Positions 17,542 through 26,847 of a DNA stretch of 64,000 bases are shown here, in pieces. The stretch is from assembly GCF_900129115.1 (NCBI RefSeq), contig NZ_FQUR01000009.1, forward strand, positions 154,557 to 218,556, given 5' to 3'. Position numbers and translations under genes: made by a program. Source of the stretch: Thermoanaerobacter uzonensis DSM 18761 (lineage in GTDB: Bacteria; Bacillota; Thermoanaerobacteria; Thermoanaerobacterales; Thermoanaerobacteraceae). The notes under the pieces are model-generated. The model made no database searches. It saw only the letters and a program-made list of their open reading frames with translations, and was not told the origin of the DNA. Position 1 is the stretch's first letter; each line of letters begins with the position of its first letter.

Positions 17542-18201
17542 ATGGAAGCAATGGATAGCATACTAAGAACTTGCCTCCCCCAAATAGGAGCACCAGCCCC
17601 AGATTTCAAAGCTAATAGCACTTTTGGCCCTATAAAATTATCCGATTATAGAGGTAAATGGATTGTACTATTTTCACATCCAGGAGATTTTACGCCTGTT
17701 TGCACTACTGAATTTATAGCTTTTACACAAGTTTATACCAGTTTTGTAGAGAGAAATGTACAATTGATAGGATTAAGTGTAGACAGCAATCCTTCCCATT
17801 TAGCTTGGGTACAAAATATATACAAAAATACTGGTATAGAAATTCCTTTCCCTATAATAGAAGATAAAGATATGAAAATAGCAAAATTGTACGGAATGAT
17901 ATCCCCCGCAGAAAGTTCTACAAGTACTATTAGAGCTGTATTTGTAATTGATGACAAACAGATACTTCGCCTTATACTGTATTATCCTCTCGAAATGGGT
18001 AGAAACATCCAAGAAATAATACGAATTATTGATGCACTGCAAACAGTAGATAAATACAAGGTTTTAGCACCCGCCAACTGGTATCCGGGTATGCCTGTCA
18101 TTGTTCCACCTCCAAAAACTTATGCCGAACTTAAAGAAAGAGTTAAAAACATTGAAGGATATAATTGTACTGACTGGTATTTATGTTATAAAAAAGTTTA
18201 A
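17542..18201 (+). CDS. Peroxiredoxin (Prx6 type, archaeal-like)
   Basis: 219 residues starting at ATG 17542 behind GAGGTGA. The peroxidatic cysteine is C54 in HPGDFTPVCTTEF. Two further cysteines, C209 and C215 (NCTDWYLCYKK), sit at the C-terminus in the same place as in archaeal thioredoxin peroxidases such as that of Aeropyrum pernix, so a resolving-cysteine mechanism is likely. It reduces hydrogen peroxide and organic peroxides in the cytoplasm. The gene is monocistronic with its own promoter and a strong terminator. Confidence 0.93.
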   Translation: MEAMDSILRTCLPQIGAPAPDFKANSTFGPIKLSDYRGKWIVLFSHPGDFTPVCTTEFIAFTQVYTSFVERNVQLIGLSVDSNPSHLAWVQNIYKNTGIEIPFPIIEDKDMKIAKLYGMISPAESSTSTIRAVFVIDDKQILRLILYYPLEMGRNIQEIIRIIDALQTVDKYKVLAPANWYPGMPVIVPPPKTYAELKERVKNIEGYNCTDWYLCYKKV

Positions 18202-18225
18202 GCCGGAATTTTCCGGCTTAAACTT
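18194..18225. terminator. Bidirectional terminator
   Basis: 15-bp perfect stem (AAGTTTAAGCCGGAA) between the peroxiredoxin gene and the convergent beta-lactamase-like gene. Confidence 0.85.
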
Positions 18226-19479
18226 TTACCTGCTTTGGAAATCGTAAACCATCTTTGATATTTGCCTTATTACAGTATATGCATAAGAATCATCTGACCC
18301 ATCTACATTGTTTGCCAAGACCGTCAAGATATAAGGCTTTGTGGGATGAAAAACTATTGCAGTGTCATTTACAACATTTGAAAGGTTGCCTATTTTGTGT
18401 GCTACTTCTATTTCATCAGGTATTGGATATGATATTCTATCGTTGTATATGGTATTTTTGAGATAATACATCAATTCTCCAGCTGTATCCGGATGAGCCT
18501 TCACATAATTTAAGAGATTTTCCATATACATTCTCATATCTCTTGGGGAAGTAACATTGCTGTTATAAGGTATTACATTTGCTCCCAAGCTTTCCATGAA
18601 TTTTATATAGTTATCCCGCCCTACAACTCTCATAATCATATTTGATGCTATATTATCACTCTCTTCAATCGAACGTCTTGAAAGCTCTCTTATAGTATAA
18701 TAACTTCCAACAGGGTCTGCCTGTATAGAACCAGCACCCCCTTCATAGTCAGCTTGAGTGTATTGCACTTTCATATTAGGGTCTATTTTTCCATCGGTTA
18801 TAAGAGTATAAAGGTAAAAGTTAAGAGGTACTTTATAAGTGCTTGCCGCAATAAACGAATCATAACCGTTTATTTCAAAAGTTTGCCCTGTATTTAAGTC
18901 AATAAAGTAAACTCCGTATTTACCAGGATATTCAGATATTAATGCCTGAATGTTATTTTTAAGTTCTTGATAATTTGTAGCATTGTTCAATTGCTGCGGC
19001 ACTTCAACAGGCGGATGAGGAATTAAAATCTTTTGCCCAACATATAAACTATCCCCATCATTTAATCCATTTGCATCCATTATATTTTGGACATTCGTTC
19101 CATGGCGCTTTGCTATAAAGTATAAGTTGTCACCTGGTTTGACAGAGTAAACTATCGGGTCAGCCCAGGAAACAGTTTCAAGAGCAGCATATGTCTTAGG
19201 ACCTACAATTCCATCTGGCACAAGATTCTTGCACCTTTGAAAGTCTAAAACTCCATTTAATGTCATTTTACCAAATATGCCATCAACAGTACCTGTATCA
19301 AATCCCGCTTTATTTAACATAGCTTGTAATTCTTCTACATCAGTTCCATACGCCCCGCTATATAAAAGCCTTGACCCAAAAGTGAATTTTGGAAGATTTC
19401 TTGCATACGAAAATATAGGTATCAATACAACAATAGCAATAATAAGAATCCATGAAAGTATCTTTTTTATATTCTTCAA
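18226..19479 (-). CDS. Class A beta-lactamase-fold protein with peptidoglycan-binding and LysM domains
   Basis: 417 residues from the TTG at 19479. An ATG at 19503 is upstream of the predicted transcription start, while the TTG has GGGGGGAT before it. Order: membrane anchor (5-25), PG_binding_1 domain (about 45-103), LysM domain (about 110-155), then a serine beta-lactamase/transpeptidase fold with STYK (213-216), SDN in EESDNIASN, and HKIG in place of KTG. The glutamate of a typical class A omega loop is not evident, only VTSPRDM. It may hydrolyse beta-lactams or, more likely, act on the cell wall at the surface. Confidence 0.85.
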   Translation of the reverse strand: MKNIKKILSWILIIAIVVLIPIFSYARNLPKFTFGSRLLYSGAYGTDVEELQAMLNKAGFDTGTVDGIFGKMTLNGVLDFQRCKNLVPDGIVGPKTYAALETVSWADPIVYSVKPGDNLYFIAKRHGTNVQNIMDANGLNDGDSLYVGQKILIPHPPVEVPQQLNNATNYQELKNNIQALISEYPGKYGVYFIDLNTGQTFEINGYDSFIAASTYKVPLNFYLYTLITDGKIDPNMKVQYTQADYEGGAGSIQADPVGSYYTIRELSRRSIEESDNIASNMIMRVVGRDNYIKFMESLGANVIPYNSNVTSPRDMRMYMENLLNYVKAHPDTAGELMYYLKNTIYNDRISYPIPDEIEVAHKIGNLSNVVNDTAIVFHPTKPYILTVLANNVDGSDDSYAYTVIRQISKMVYDFQSR

Positions 19480-19503
19480 TTTTATCCCCCCATTCAACTC
19501 CAT

Positions 19504-19532
19504 ATTATACTGTATATAACATCATATTTCAA
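19504..19532 (-). promoter_or_regulatory. Sigma-A promoter of the beta-lactamase-fold gene
   Basis: TTGAAA, exactly 17 bases, TATAAT on the minus strand. Transcription would begin near 19497, inside the longer reading frame, which decides for the TTG start at 19479. Confidence 0.75.
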
Positions 19533-19625
19533 TAAATATATATATCCATATATACCAATTTACAAATATGATTTTATAAATAAAAAGTTTCTTAATGGGG
19601 ATATTAATTATGAGGTGATTTAAAT

Positions 19626-20438
19626 ATGCGCTCGATGTGGAAAGGAGCTATAAGTTTTGGCCTTGTAAGTATCCCCATAAAACTGTATACCGCTACAGAA
19701 GACCATGCCATACATTTTAGGCAACTTCACAAAGAATGTAAATCCCCCATAAAATATGAAAAAATATGTCCTGTATGTAATAGATCCGTTTCAGATGAGG
19801 AAATAGTGCAAGGGTATGAATACGAACCAGGTAAATTTGTCATTATAGATGATGAAGATTTGGAAAGGATACCTATGCCAACAGTTAAAACCATTGATAT
19901 AGTAGATTTTACCGATATAGGACAAATAGACCCCATATATTATGACAAAACATATTTCATTGTACCTGAAGATATTGGTACAAAGCCTTATGTACTTTTA
20001 AGAGATTCTATGAAAGAAACAAACCGAGTTGCAATAGCGAAAGTGGTAATTAGGTCAAAGCAAAATCTCGCATGCATACGAGTGTATGATGAAAAATACA
20101 TGGTCATGGAAACAATGCATTTCCCTGATGAAATAAAAAACGCAAACCAGCTTCCTCCCTTAAGAGAAGTAAGCTTACAGGAAAATGAAATAAAAATGGC
20201 CAAACAACTTATTGATACTTTGACCTCCGATTTTAAACCCGAAAAATATGATGATAGCTACAGAAAAGCGTTAATTGAAATGATTGAGTCAAAGATACAG
20301 GACAAAGATGTAGAAATTCCCCAAAAAGCACCTGAAGCCGATAATGTTCTTGATTTAGTAAGTGCATTAAAAGCGAGTATTGAATCTGTAAAGAATGAAG
20401 AAAAAGCAAAAAAAGGACGCAAAAGAAAAGGCGCATAA
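19626..20438 (+). CDS. ku: Ku DNA end-binding protein
   Basis: 270 residues with the bacterial Ku core: MWKGAISFGLVSIPIKLYTA at the start, CKSPIKYEKICPVCNRSV (a zinc-finger-like CxxC pair) and VVIRSKQNLACIRVYDEKYMVMETMHFPDEI in the bridge region. The C-terminus is short and lysine-rich (KKGRKRKGA). Ku forms a homodimer on DNA double-strand ends and recruits the ligase encoded directly downstream. Start behind GAGGTGATT. In Bacillus the equivalent pair protects spores; that role here is inferred. Confidence 0.95.
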   Translation: MRSMWKGAISFGLVSIPIKLYTATEDHAIHFRQLHKECKSPIKYEKICPVCNRSVSDEEIVQGYEYEPGKFVIIDDEDLERIPMPTVKTIDIVDFTDIGQIDPIYYDKTYFIVPEDIGTKPYVLLRDSMKETNRVAIAKVVIRSKQNLACIRVYDEKYMVMETMHFPDEIKNANQLPPLREVSLQENEIKMAKQLIDTLTSDFKPEKYDDSYRKALIEMIESKIQDKDVEIPQKAPEADNVLDLVSALKASIESVKNEEKAKKGRKRKGA

Positions 20439-20452
20439 AAGGAAGATTGAAT

Positions 20453-21376
20453 ATGTCTATGATAGAAGAAAAAATATCACCTATGCTGGCATCCAGTAGT
20501 GACCCTTTTGATAGCCCCGAATGGATATATGAAGTCAAATGGGATGGTTCAAGGACTATTGCTTTTATTTCAAATAAAACAAGACTTCAAGATAGAAGGC
20601 TTGTTGATATAACCCATCAGTTCCCAGATTTAGCATTACTTCATAAGCAAATAAAAGCAAAAGAAGCAATACTTGACGGTGAACTTGTAGTTTTAAAAAA
20701 CGGCAAGCCCAGTTACAAAAGCATTATGTCGAGAAAGCATCAACAAAATTTAGTAAAAATAAATCTTTTAAGCAAGATAATACCCGTAATTTTCATAACA
20801 TGGGATATATTATATTTAAACGGCAAATCTCTTGTAGAATTGCCACTTATAGAGAGAAAAGATATCCTTAGAAAAACAGTTAAAGAAAACGAGATCATAA
20901 AAATATCAGATTTTATATTTGAACATGGAAAAATGCTTTTTGAAGAGACAGGGAAAAAAGGACTTGAAGGAATTGTTGCCAAAAAAGCAGATTCAAAATA
21001 TTTAATAGGAAAAAGGAGTAAACTCTGGCTTAAGTCAAAACATTTTATTGTAATAAATGCTGTTATTATAGGGTACAGAACTGACAAAACAGCCCTCATA
21101 CTGGGGCTTTACGATGAGGAGAATAATTTAATAAACATAGGAAGTTGTGAATCAGGCTTATCCCAGAAGGAATTAAAAGCATTCTATGAAGTTGCCAAGG
21201 AGATAAAAGCCCCAGATAATTATTATAACTTTAAAGAAAAAAATGTGCAGTGGTTAAAACCCTTGCTAACATGTAAAGTGAGATTTATGGAATGGTCTGA
21301 AAACATGAAGATGAGGGCACCTTCTTTTATTCAATTTGAGTATAACGTAAAACCAGAAGAGTGCAGGTTTGAATAA
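20453..21376 (+). CDS. ligD: ATP-dependent DNA ligase, LigD ligase domain only
   Basis: 307 residues. The adenylated lysine is K29 in YEVKWDGSRT, followed by other nucleotidyltransferase motifs (LDGELVVL, FITWDILYLNG, EGIVAKKADSKY, RSKLWLKSKH) and an OB-fold domain to the end. There is no polymerase or 3'-phosphoesterase domain, unlike the long LigD of mycobacteria or the polymerase-fused Bacillus form. It follows ku by 14 bases in one transcript and performs non-homologous end joining with it. Confidence 0.94.
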   Translation: MSMIEEKISPMLASSSDPFDSPEWIYEVKWDGSRTIAFISNKTRLQDRRLVDITHQFPDLALLHKQIKAKEAILDGELVVLKNGKPSYKSIMSRKHQQNLVKINLLSKIIPVIFITWDILYLNGKSLVELPLIERKDILRKTVKENEIIKISDFIFEHGKMLFEETGKKGLEGIVAKKADSKYLIGKRSKLWLKSKHFIVINAVIIGYRTDKTALILGLYDEENNLINIGSCESGLSQKELKAFYEVAKEIKAPDNYYNFKEKNVQWLKPLLTCKVRFMEWSENMKMRAPSFIQFEYNVKPEECRFE

Positions 21377-21378
21377 AC

Positions 21379-21768
21379 TCACTTCAAACACTTAATATAC
21401 ACTCTTCTTCTCCTTGGACCATCAAACTCACAAAAGTAAATACCCTGCCAAGTTCCCAAAAGGGGTTTTCCATTTTCAATAATTAAAGTTACTGAACTTC
21501 CCATAAGAGACGCCTTTATATGCGCATCAGAATTGCCTTCCATGTGTTTAAAACGCATATTAGGAACTATTTTTTCTAAGGCTGCCATTATATCTTCTCT
21601 TACAGTTGGATCCGCATTTTCGTTTATTGTAATTCCCGCTGTTGTATGGGGCACAAAGATAACACAAGCCCCATCAACAACGCCAGATTTTTTAATTTCT
21701 TGCATTACCATATCAGTAATATCCACCATAACTTCCCTTGTCGGTGTATTTATCTCCAAAACAACCAT
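21379..21768 (-). CDS. YjbQ family protein (UPF0047)
   Basis: 129 residues of the YjbQ/UPF0047 fold: VVDGACVIFVPHTTAGITINENADP and HMEGNSDAHIKASLMGSS carry the conserved histidines. Near the end lies LGTWQGIYFCEFDGPRRRRVY. Some members show weak thiamine-phosphate synthase activity; the physiological role is uncertain. It converges on ligD with two bases between the stops. Confidence 0.88.
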   Translation of the reverse strand: MVVLEINTPTREVMVDITDMVMQEIKKSGVVDGACVIFVPHTTAGITINENADPTVREDIMAALEKIVPNMRFKHMEGNSDAHIKASLMGSSVTLIIENGKPLLGTWQGIYFCEFDGPRRRRVYIKCLK

Positions 21769-21926
21769 AACGACTCCTCCATTTTTTGTTTTCTGGATTT
21801 GCTTTTTATAATAGCAAATTGTTTAATAGCATGTCAACATGCCTTTAATATTATTAGTTCATTAACTCACAATTATTTTTAACTTATTTAAAATTCCATT
21901 CCCTTATAAAATATTAGAGATAACAA

Positions 21927-21969
21927 AAAAGGCTGAAAAGGAACTTTCATTGTCCTTTTCAACCCTTTT
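21927..21969 (-). terminator. Terminator after glmS
   Basis: AAAAGG-C-TGAAAAGGA / TCCTTTTCA-AC-CCTTTT stem with a ten-base loop and a T run on the minus strand. Confidence 0.75.
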
Positions 21970-21978
21970 AATATCCCT

Positions 21979-23805
21979 TTATTCTACTGTAACTGATTTT
22001 GCAAGGTTACGCGGTTTATCCACATCGCAGCCCTTTTCAACTGCCATATAATAGGCTAAAAGTTGCAAAGGCACAACTGTCAATACTGGAGTAAGCTCTT
22101 TAAGCGTTTCAGGTATATATATTACTTTATCTACAACGTCCTCCAGCTGAAGATTGCCTTGTTTTGCAAAGGCGACTAAAAAACCGCCTCTTGCTTTTAC
22201 TTCTTTTATATTGCTGAGCATCTTTTCAAAAAGGTCATCTTGTGTTGCAAGAGCTATCACAAGTGTTCCCTCTTCTACAAGGGCCAAAGTACCGTGTTTT
22301 AATTCACCAGCCGGATAAGCCTCTGAATGGATATAGGATATTTCTTTGAGTTTTAAAGAACCCTCCATAGCAACGGCATAGTCCAGTCCTCTTCCAATGT
22401 AAAAAACGTCTTTCGCGTTGTAATGTTCATAAGCAAATTTTTGAATTGTCTCTTTGTTGTCAAGAAGGTGCTGAACTTTTTCTGGGAGCTTTTTTAATTC
22501 TGTGCAAAGTTCCATAACCTTTGTTTTAGTTATTGTCCCTCTTTTTATTGCAAGGTCCATAGCTACAAGATAGAGAGCTATAAGTTGCGTAGTATAAGCT
22601 TTGGTGGAAGCAACAGCTATTTCAGGACCTGCCCATGTGTATAGTACATCATCTGCTTCTCTGGAGACAGAACTTCCGACCACGTTTGTAATGGCTATAA
22701 CTCTTGACCCTTTTTTCTTAGCTTCTTTTAATGCAGCAATGGTATCTGCTGTTTCCCCTGACTGGCTTATTACAATTGTAAGAGTTCTTTCATTCACTAT
22801 GGGGTTTCTATATCTAAATTCTGAAGCGACATCTACTTCAACAGGTATTCTCGCAAGATTTTCTATGACGTATTTCCCAACAACACCCGCATGATAAGCT
22901 GTTCCACACGCCACAATAAAAATTTTATCTATCTTTTCAAGGTCTTCTTTTGTAATTTTCACATCATCTAAAACTATTTCTGAATCATCAATTATTCTGC
23001 CTCTTAATGTATCTTTTATAGCGCTTGGCTGCTCGTGAATTTCTTTTATCATGAAATGTTCATAACCGCCCTTTTCAGCCGCCTCTACATCCCATTTTAC
23101 TTCAAAAAGCGATTTTTCTACTTGCCTTCCAAACATGTCTATAAACTCTGCGCTGTCTTTTTTAATTATGGCAATCTCATGATCATCAAGGAAATATACA
23201 CTTCTTGTATGTTTTAATATAGCTGGGATATCAGATGCAATAAAGTTTTCACCATTGCCTATTCCAACTATAAGAGGTGCTTCTTTTCTTGCAGCTACAA
23301 TCATATCGGGATTGTTTTTGCACAAAACGCCTAAGGCATAAGAACCTTCAATTCTGTCTAAAACTTTTTTCACAGCCTCTACTATATCGCCATTGTAATA
23401 ATACTCCAGCAAATTTGCTACAACTTCTGTATCAGTCTCAGACTTAAAAGTATAGCCTTCTTCCAATAGCCATTTTTTAAGTGGCAGGTAGTTTTCAATT
23501 ATGCCATTGTGGACTACTGCAATTAGCCCTGATTGGGATAAATGAGGATGAGAGTTTGTATCAGATGGTTCACCATGCGTAGCCCACCTTGTGTGTCCTA
23601 TGCCTATTGTCCCTTCCATATTATCTTTTTCAACAAGTTCTTTTAGGACGTTTAATCTTCCTTTCGCTTTCTTTATATTTATATTGCCGTCATTTAAAAT
23701 GGCAATTCCTGCCGAATCATAGCCCCGATACTCCAATTTTGTCAAACCTTCTAAAAGTATTGGCGTCGCCTGTTTATCGCCAATATATCCTACAATTCCA
23801 CACAT
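21979..23805 (-). CDS. glmS: Glutamine-fructose-6-phosphate aminotransferase (isomerizing)
   Basis: 608 residues. Cys2 after the initiator methionine is the glutaminase nucleophile (MCGIVGYIG). Other N-terminal signatures are YRGYDSAGIA and GHTRWATHGEPSD. The C-terminal half has two SIS sugar-isomerase domains (ACGTAYHAGVVGKY, ISQSGETADTI, SEAYPAGELKHG) and ends DKPRNLAKSVTVE. It makes glucosamine-6-phosphate, the first committed step to UDP-GlcNAc. It is controlled by the glmS ribozyme in its leader; ribosome site AGAGGAG. Confidence 0.98.
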   Translation of the reverse strand: MCGIVGYIGDKQATPILLEGLTKLEYRGYDSAGIAILNDGNINIKKAKGRLNVLKELVEKDNMEGTIGIGHTRWATHGEPSDTNSHPHLSQSGLIAVVHNGIIENYLPLKKWLLEEGYTFKSETDTEVVANLLEYYYNGDIVEAVKKVLDRIEGSYALGVLCKNNPDMIVAARKEAPLIVGIGNGENFIASDIPAILKHTRSVYFLDDHEIAIIKKDSAEFIDMFGRQVEKSLFEVKWDVEAAEKGGYEHFMIKEIHEQPSAIKDTLRGRIIDDSEIVLDDVKITKEDLEKIDKIFIVACGTAYHAGVVGKYVIENLARIPVEVDVASEFRYRNPIVNERTLTIVISQSGETADTIAALKEAKKKGSRVIAITNVVGSSVSREADDVLYTWAGPEIAVASTKAYTTQLIALYLVAMDLAIKRGTITKTKVMELCTELKKLPEKVQHLLDNKETIQKFAYEHYNAKDVFYIGRGLDYAVAMEGSLKLKEISYIHSEAYPAGELKHGTLALVEEGTLVIALATQDDLFEKMLSNIKEVKARGGFLVAFAKQGNLQLEDVVDKVIYIPETLKELTPVLTVVPLQLLAYYMAVEKGCDVDKPRNLAKSVTVE

Positions 23806-23838
23806 ACTCGGTCTCCTCTCACTTTTGTAATAAAGATT

Positions 23839-23985
23839 CCTCCCTGCCCAGACTGCTCTATGCCACAGTCGCCTGTGGTTTTACCAGTCCTTTATCGGTC
23901 GCAGAAAACCGCAGGGCACCCGCCGATAGCTCGATAAACCCTGTCCTCGTCAGCTTAAAGTATACACTTTAAGCCCAGGCGCTTT
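23839..23985 (-). ncRNA. glmS ribozyme (glucosamine-6-phosphate-activated)
   Basis: Read on the minus strand, the leader begins AGCGCCTGG, continues GACGAGG and GGGTTTATCGAG, then CGGCGGG, and ends GGGCAGGGAGG. These are the conserved core elements of the glmS ribozyme in the right order and spacing, including the long 3' domain seen in the Thermoanaerobacter tengcongensis ribozyme. The expected self-cleavage site is between A (23985) and G (23984). When glucosamine-6-phosphate binds, the RNA cuts itself and glmS mRNA is degraded. Confidence 0.96.
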
Positions 23986-24065
23986 TTAATCTTTAATCAC
24001 TTACCTTCTTTTACTCTTCTTCAATAGGCATCCCCCCTTTCAAATAATACCTTTCGCACTTTTAT

Positions 24066-25409
24066 TTAATTTAATTTTCTTTCTATTAATTCAGCAAGTT
24101 CTTTTGCCATTTGACTAATTTTATCATAATCTTTTCCTTCTACCATAACTCTCACAAGAGGCTCAGTACCCGAGGGTCTTATAAGTACTCGTCCTTCTCC
24201 TCTCATTTCTCTTTCTAAATTTTCAATTTCCCTCTTAATTTCTTCATCCTCTAAATAGGCATTTTTTAACTCATTTTTTACTTTTGCGTTTATAAGGACT
24301 TGTGGGTAAGTAACCATACAGGCAGCTAATTCTGACAATTTTTTACCACTCTCTTTTAAAATAGAACAAAGTTTTAAAGCAGTAATTTCTCCATCTCCAG
24401 TAGTATTGTCATCAAGGAAAATAATATGGCCCGATTGTTCGCCACCAATAGAATATCCACCTTTTATCATTTCTTCCAAAACATATCTATCCCCTACTTT
24501 TGTCCTTATGAGATTAATCCCTTGCTCTTTAAGTGCAATCTCAAAACCTATATTGCTCATAACTGTTGCCACAACTGTGTTATTTTTTAACCCACCTTTT
24601 TTCTTTAAGTCTATAGCACATATTGCCATTATATGGTCTCCATCAACAATATTGCCTTTTTCATCAACTGCAATAAGCCTGTCAGCATCGCCGTCAAAGG
24701 CTAAACCTATATCTGCACCGTTTTTTACGACAAGTTCTTGCAACTTCTCGGGATGCGTAGACCCGCAATTGACATTTATTTTTTCGCCTAGAGGCTCTGC
24801 TCCATACAATATAACCTCTGCACCCAATTCCTTAAACAAAATTGGCGCCACTGTGCTGCTAGCTCCATAAGCACAATCAATTACAATTTTTATTCCTTTT
24901 AAATTCCCATCAATTGTAGATTTTAAGAATTCTATGTAGTCTCTATGAGAATTTGTGTATTCTTTCCTGGTACCTACTCCCGTACCAATAGGAGAAGGCA
25001 ACTCAATTTTTTCTTTCATTATATTTTCTATTCTATCTTCTACTTCATCTGGCAATTTATATCCATCTTTATCAAAAAATTTTATCCCATTGTACTCTAC
25101 GGGATTGTGAGATGCTGATATCATAATTCCAGCATCTGCTTGGTACAATCTCGTAAGGTAAGCTACTGCAGGAGTAGGAATTATTCCGACGCTTATAACC
25201 TCTGCCCCTACAGAGGTAAGGCCTGCAGTTAAGGCACATTCCAACATGTCACCAGATATACGACTGTCTTTACCAACCACAACCTTAGGCCTATGAGTTC
25301 CGTGGGTCAACACATAGGCCCCTGCTCTTCCCAATTCAAAAGCAAGTTGTGGAGTCAAGTCATAATTGGCTATACCTCTAACACCATCTGTACCAAACAA
25401 CCTTGCCAT
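24066..25409 (-). CDS. glmM: Phosphoglucosamine mutase
   Basis: 447 residues. The phosphoserine is S100 in [15 protein letters not shown]. The metal loop is [14 protein letters not shown], the sugar-binding loop is [10 protein letters not shown], and the phosphate-binding loop near the end is [12 protein letters not shown]. It converts glucosamine-6-phosphate to glucosamine-1-phosphate, directly before GlmU in UDP-GlcNAc synthesis. It lies upstream of glmS, with the ribozyme in between, and has its own promoter. In many Firmicutes glmM follows cdaA-ybbR, which here lie 13 kb away. Confidence 0.97.
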   Translation of the reverse strand: MARLFGTDGVRGIANYDLTPQLAFELGRAGAYVLTHGTHRPKVVVGKDSRISGDMLECALTAGLTSVGAEVISVGIIPTPAVAYLTRLYQADAGIMISASHNPVEYNGIKFFDKDGYKLPDEVEDRIENIMKEKIELPSPIGTGVGTRKEYTNSHRDYIEFLKSTIDGNLKGIKIVIDCAYGASSTVAPILFKELGAEVILYGAEPLGEKINVNCGSTHPEKLQELVVKNGADIGLAFDGDADRLIAVDEKGNIVDGDHIMAICAIDLKKKGGLKNNTVVATVMSNIGFEIALKEQGINLIRTKVGDRYVLEEMIKGGYSIGGEQSGHIIFLDDNTTGDGEITALKLCSILKESGKKLSELAACMVTYPQVLINAKVKNELKNAYLEDEEIKREIENLEREMRGEGRVLIRPSGTEPLVRVMVEGKDYDKISQMAKELAELIERKLN

Positions 25410-25442
25410 TTTCTATCTCCTCTCAATAAATCATACGATAAT

Positions 25443-25471
25443 ATTTTATCACAGTGAAAACTATATTTCAA
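25443..25471 (-). promoter_or_regulatory. Sigma-A promoter of glmM
   Basis: TTGAAA, 17 bases, TAAAAT on the minus strand, about 35 bases before the glmM ATG. Confidence 0.7.
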
Positions 25472-25542
25472 TTTACACTATTTTCACAGTCCGCGTCAAG
25501 ATTTTGTAGGGGACTCATTTAGTTGACATTTTTCCTCGCCTA

Positions 25543-26139
25543 TTATTCCAACATTGCTAATATATTTTTCATAACTTTGTCTCTCAATTCAACGATTTCC
25601 ATCTTTATATCAATATTCAGATTTGGGTAAATTGGTTCCCCTATTTTTACTTCAATTTTTCCCTTAAATTTGGGAAAATATTTGCCAAAAGGTAGTATTT
25701 CTCTTGTGCCTTTTATAGCCACTGGTACAATGGGCCTTTCCGATTTATATGCTAGATACATAGCTCCTTCATACATTTTTTCTACTTTGCCAGTTGGTGA
25801 TATTCCTCCTTCTGGAAATAATCCTATAGAATTTCCTTCCTTTAGTCTAAATAACGCCTGTTTTATGGCATTTATATCAGGAGAATTTTTCTTTATAGGA
25901 ATTGCTTTGTCAATTTTTAGGAAATATTTTAAAAAGCGGTTTTTATAAAGTTCAGAACTTGCTAAAAATATAACGGGTCTTTTTACAGAACAGGCTACCA
26001 CAACTGGATCTAGCAAACTTTGATGGTTTGCAACAAAAATACAAGCTCCCTCAGGCAAGTGTTTTTCATATTTCACTTCAAGGGAATAAAATATCTTAAG
26101 AATCGATATTGCAATAAAGCGTAAAATTCTATATAGCAA
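25543..26139 (-). CDS. plsC: 1-acyl-sn-glycerol-3-phosphate acyltransferase
   Basis: 198 residues of the PlsC/LPLAT family. An N-terminal hydrophobic helix is followed by the catalytic NHQSLLDP motif (HX4D, H39 and D44), then LFPEGGIS and PIVPVAIKGTREILP. It acylates lysophosphatidic acid to phosphatidic acid in membrane lipid synthesis. It starts at TTG behind GGGAGG, and runs separately from glmM. Confidence 0.92.
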   Translation of the reverse strand: MLYRILRFIAISILKIFYSLEVKYEKHLPEGACIFVANHQSLLDPVVVACSVKRPVIFLASSELYKNRFLKYFLKIDKAIPIKKNSPDINAIKQALFRLKEGNSIGLFPEGGISPTGKVEKMYEGAMYLAYKSERPIVPVAIKGTREILPFGKYFPKFKGKIEVKIGEPIYPNLNIDIKMEIVELRDKVMKNILAMLE

Positions 26140-26236
26140 AAATAATACCTCCCTTCCTTTTATGGCAACTTTATAAAGTCAGTGCTATAAAATATATTCG
26201 TCATAATATTTGACAATCCTTTTTTATAATTTTAAT

Positions 26237-26266
26237 AAAAAAGGGAGGGAGCCATTTACCCCTCCT
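26237..26266 (-). terminator. Terminator after iorB
   Basis: GGAGGGG/CCCTCCC stem with TTTTTT on the minus strand, touching the iorB stop codon. Confidence 0.75.
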
Positions 26267-26841
26267 CAGTTTATCTCAAGTCCTTTTTTAAATGCATTTA
26301 TATTTAATTCAACAAATTTTTGTGGCACGTTATTTTTTATTACCTCTTCCCAATCAATGTCTTGTAGTCCTAAATATTTAACAAGTACTCCCAAAAGAAC
26401 TATATTTTGCGTTTTTACATTCCCAAGGCCTTCTGCTATCTTATCTGCATCTACTGCAATTGTCTTTACGCTTTTTGATATTTCCTCAATCAAGTTTTTT
26501 GGATATTCTTCTTTGCCTATGAGCACAGAAAGTGGAGGTATTTCTACTGTATTTAGAATGACAACACCATCTTTTTTAAGGTAATTTAGCCATCGCACGG
26601 CTTCCATTTTTTCAAAGGCTACGATAACATCAGCAGCCCCAACTTCAATGACTGGAGAATAAACTTTTTCTCCAAACCTTATTTGAGTATTGACACTTCC
26701 TCCTCTTTGAGACATGCCGTGGACTTCTGACATTTTTACATCATAACCACTTTTTAATAGTCCTTCCGCCAAAACATTACTGGCTAGAATAGTGCCTTGC
26801 CCTCCTACCCCTACCATTAATATACTCTTTACTTCTTGCAC
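26266..26841 (-). CDS. iorB: Indolepyruvate:ferredoxin oxidoreductase, beta subunit
   Basis: 191 residues of the gamma-domain type found in 2-oxoacid oxidoreductases: ILMVGVGGQGTILASNVLAE at the start, SEVHGMSQRGGSVNTQIR, and a C-terminal NNVPQKFVELNINAFKKG. It is the partner of IorA, encoded six bases upstream. It starts at GTG with AGGTGA overlapping the iorA stop. The enzyme oxidatively decarboxylates aromatic 2-oxoacids to aryl-acetyl-CoA with ferredoxin reduction. Confidence 0.94.
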   Translation of the reverse strand: MQEVKSILMVGVGGQGTILASNVLAEGLLKSGYDVKMSEVHGMSQRGGSVNTQIRFGEKVYSPVIEVGAADVIVAFEKMEAVRWLNYLKKDGVVILNTVEIPPLSVLIGKEEYPKNLIEEISKSVKTIAVDADKIAEGLGNVKTQNIVLLGVLVKYLGLQDIDWEEVIKNNVPQKFVELNINAFKKGLEIN

Positions 26842-26847
26842 TTTATT

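Noticed and set aside
16920..17621. 233-codon open frame opposite ytaF
   Set aside because: It is the antisense frame of a gene with clear membrane-protein character; no ribosome site and no recognisable domain.
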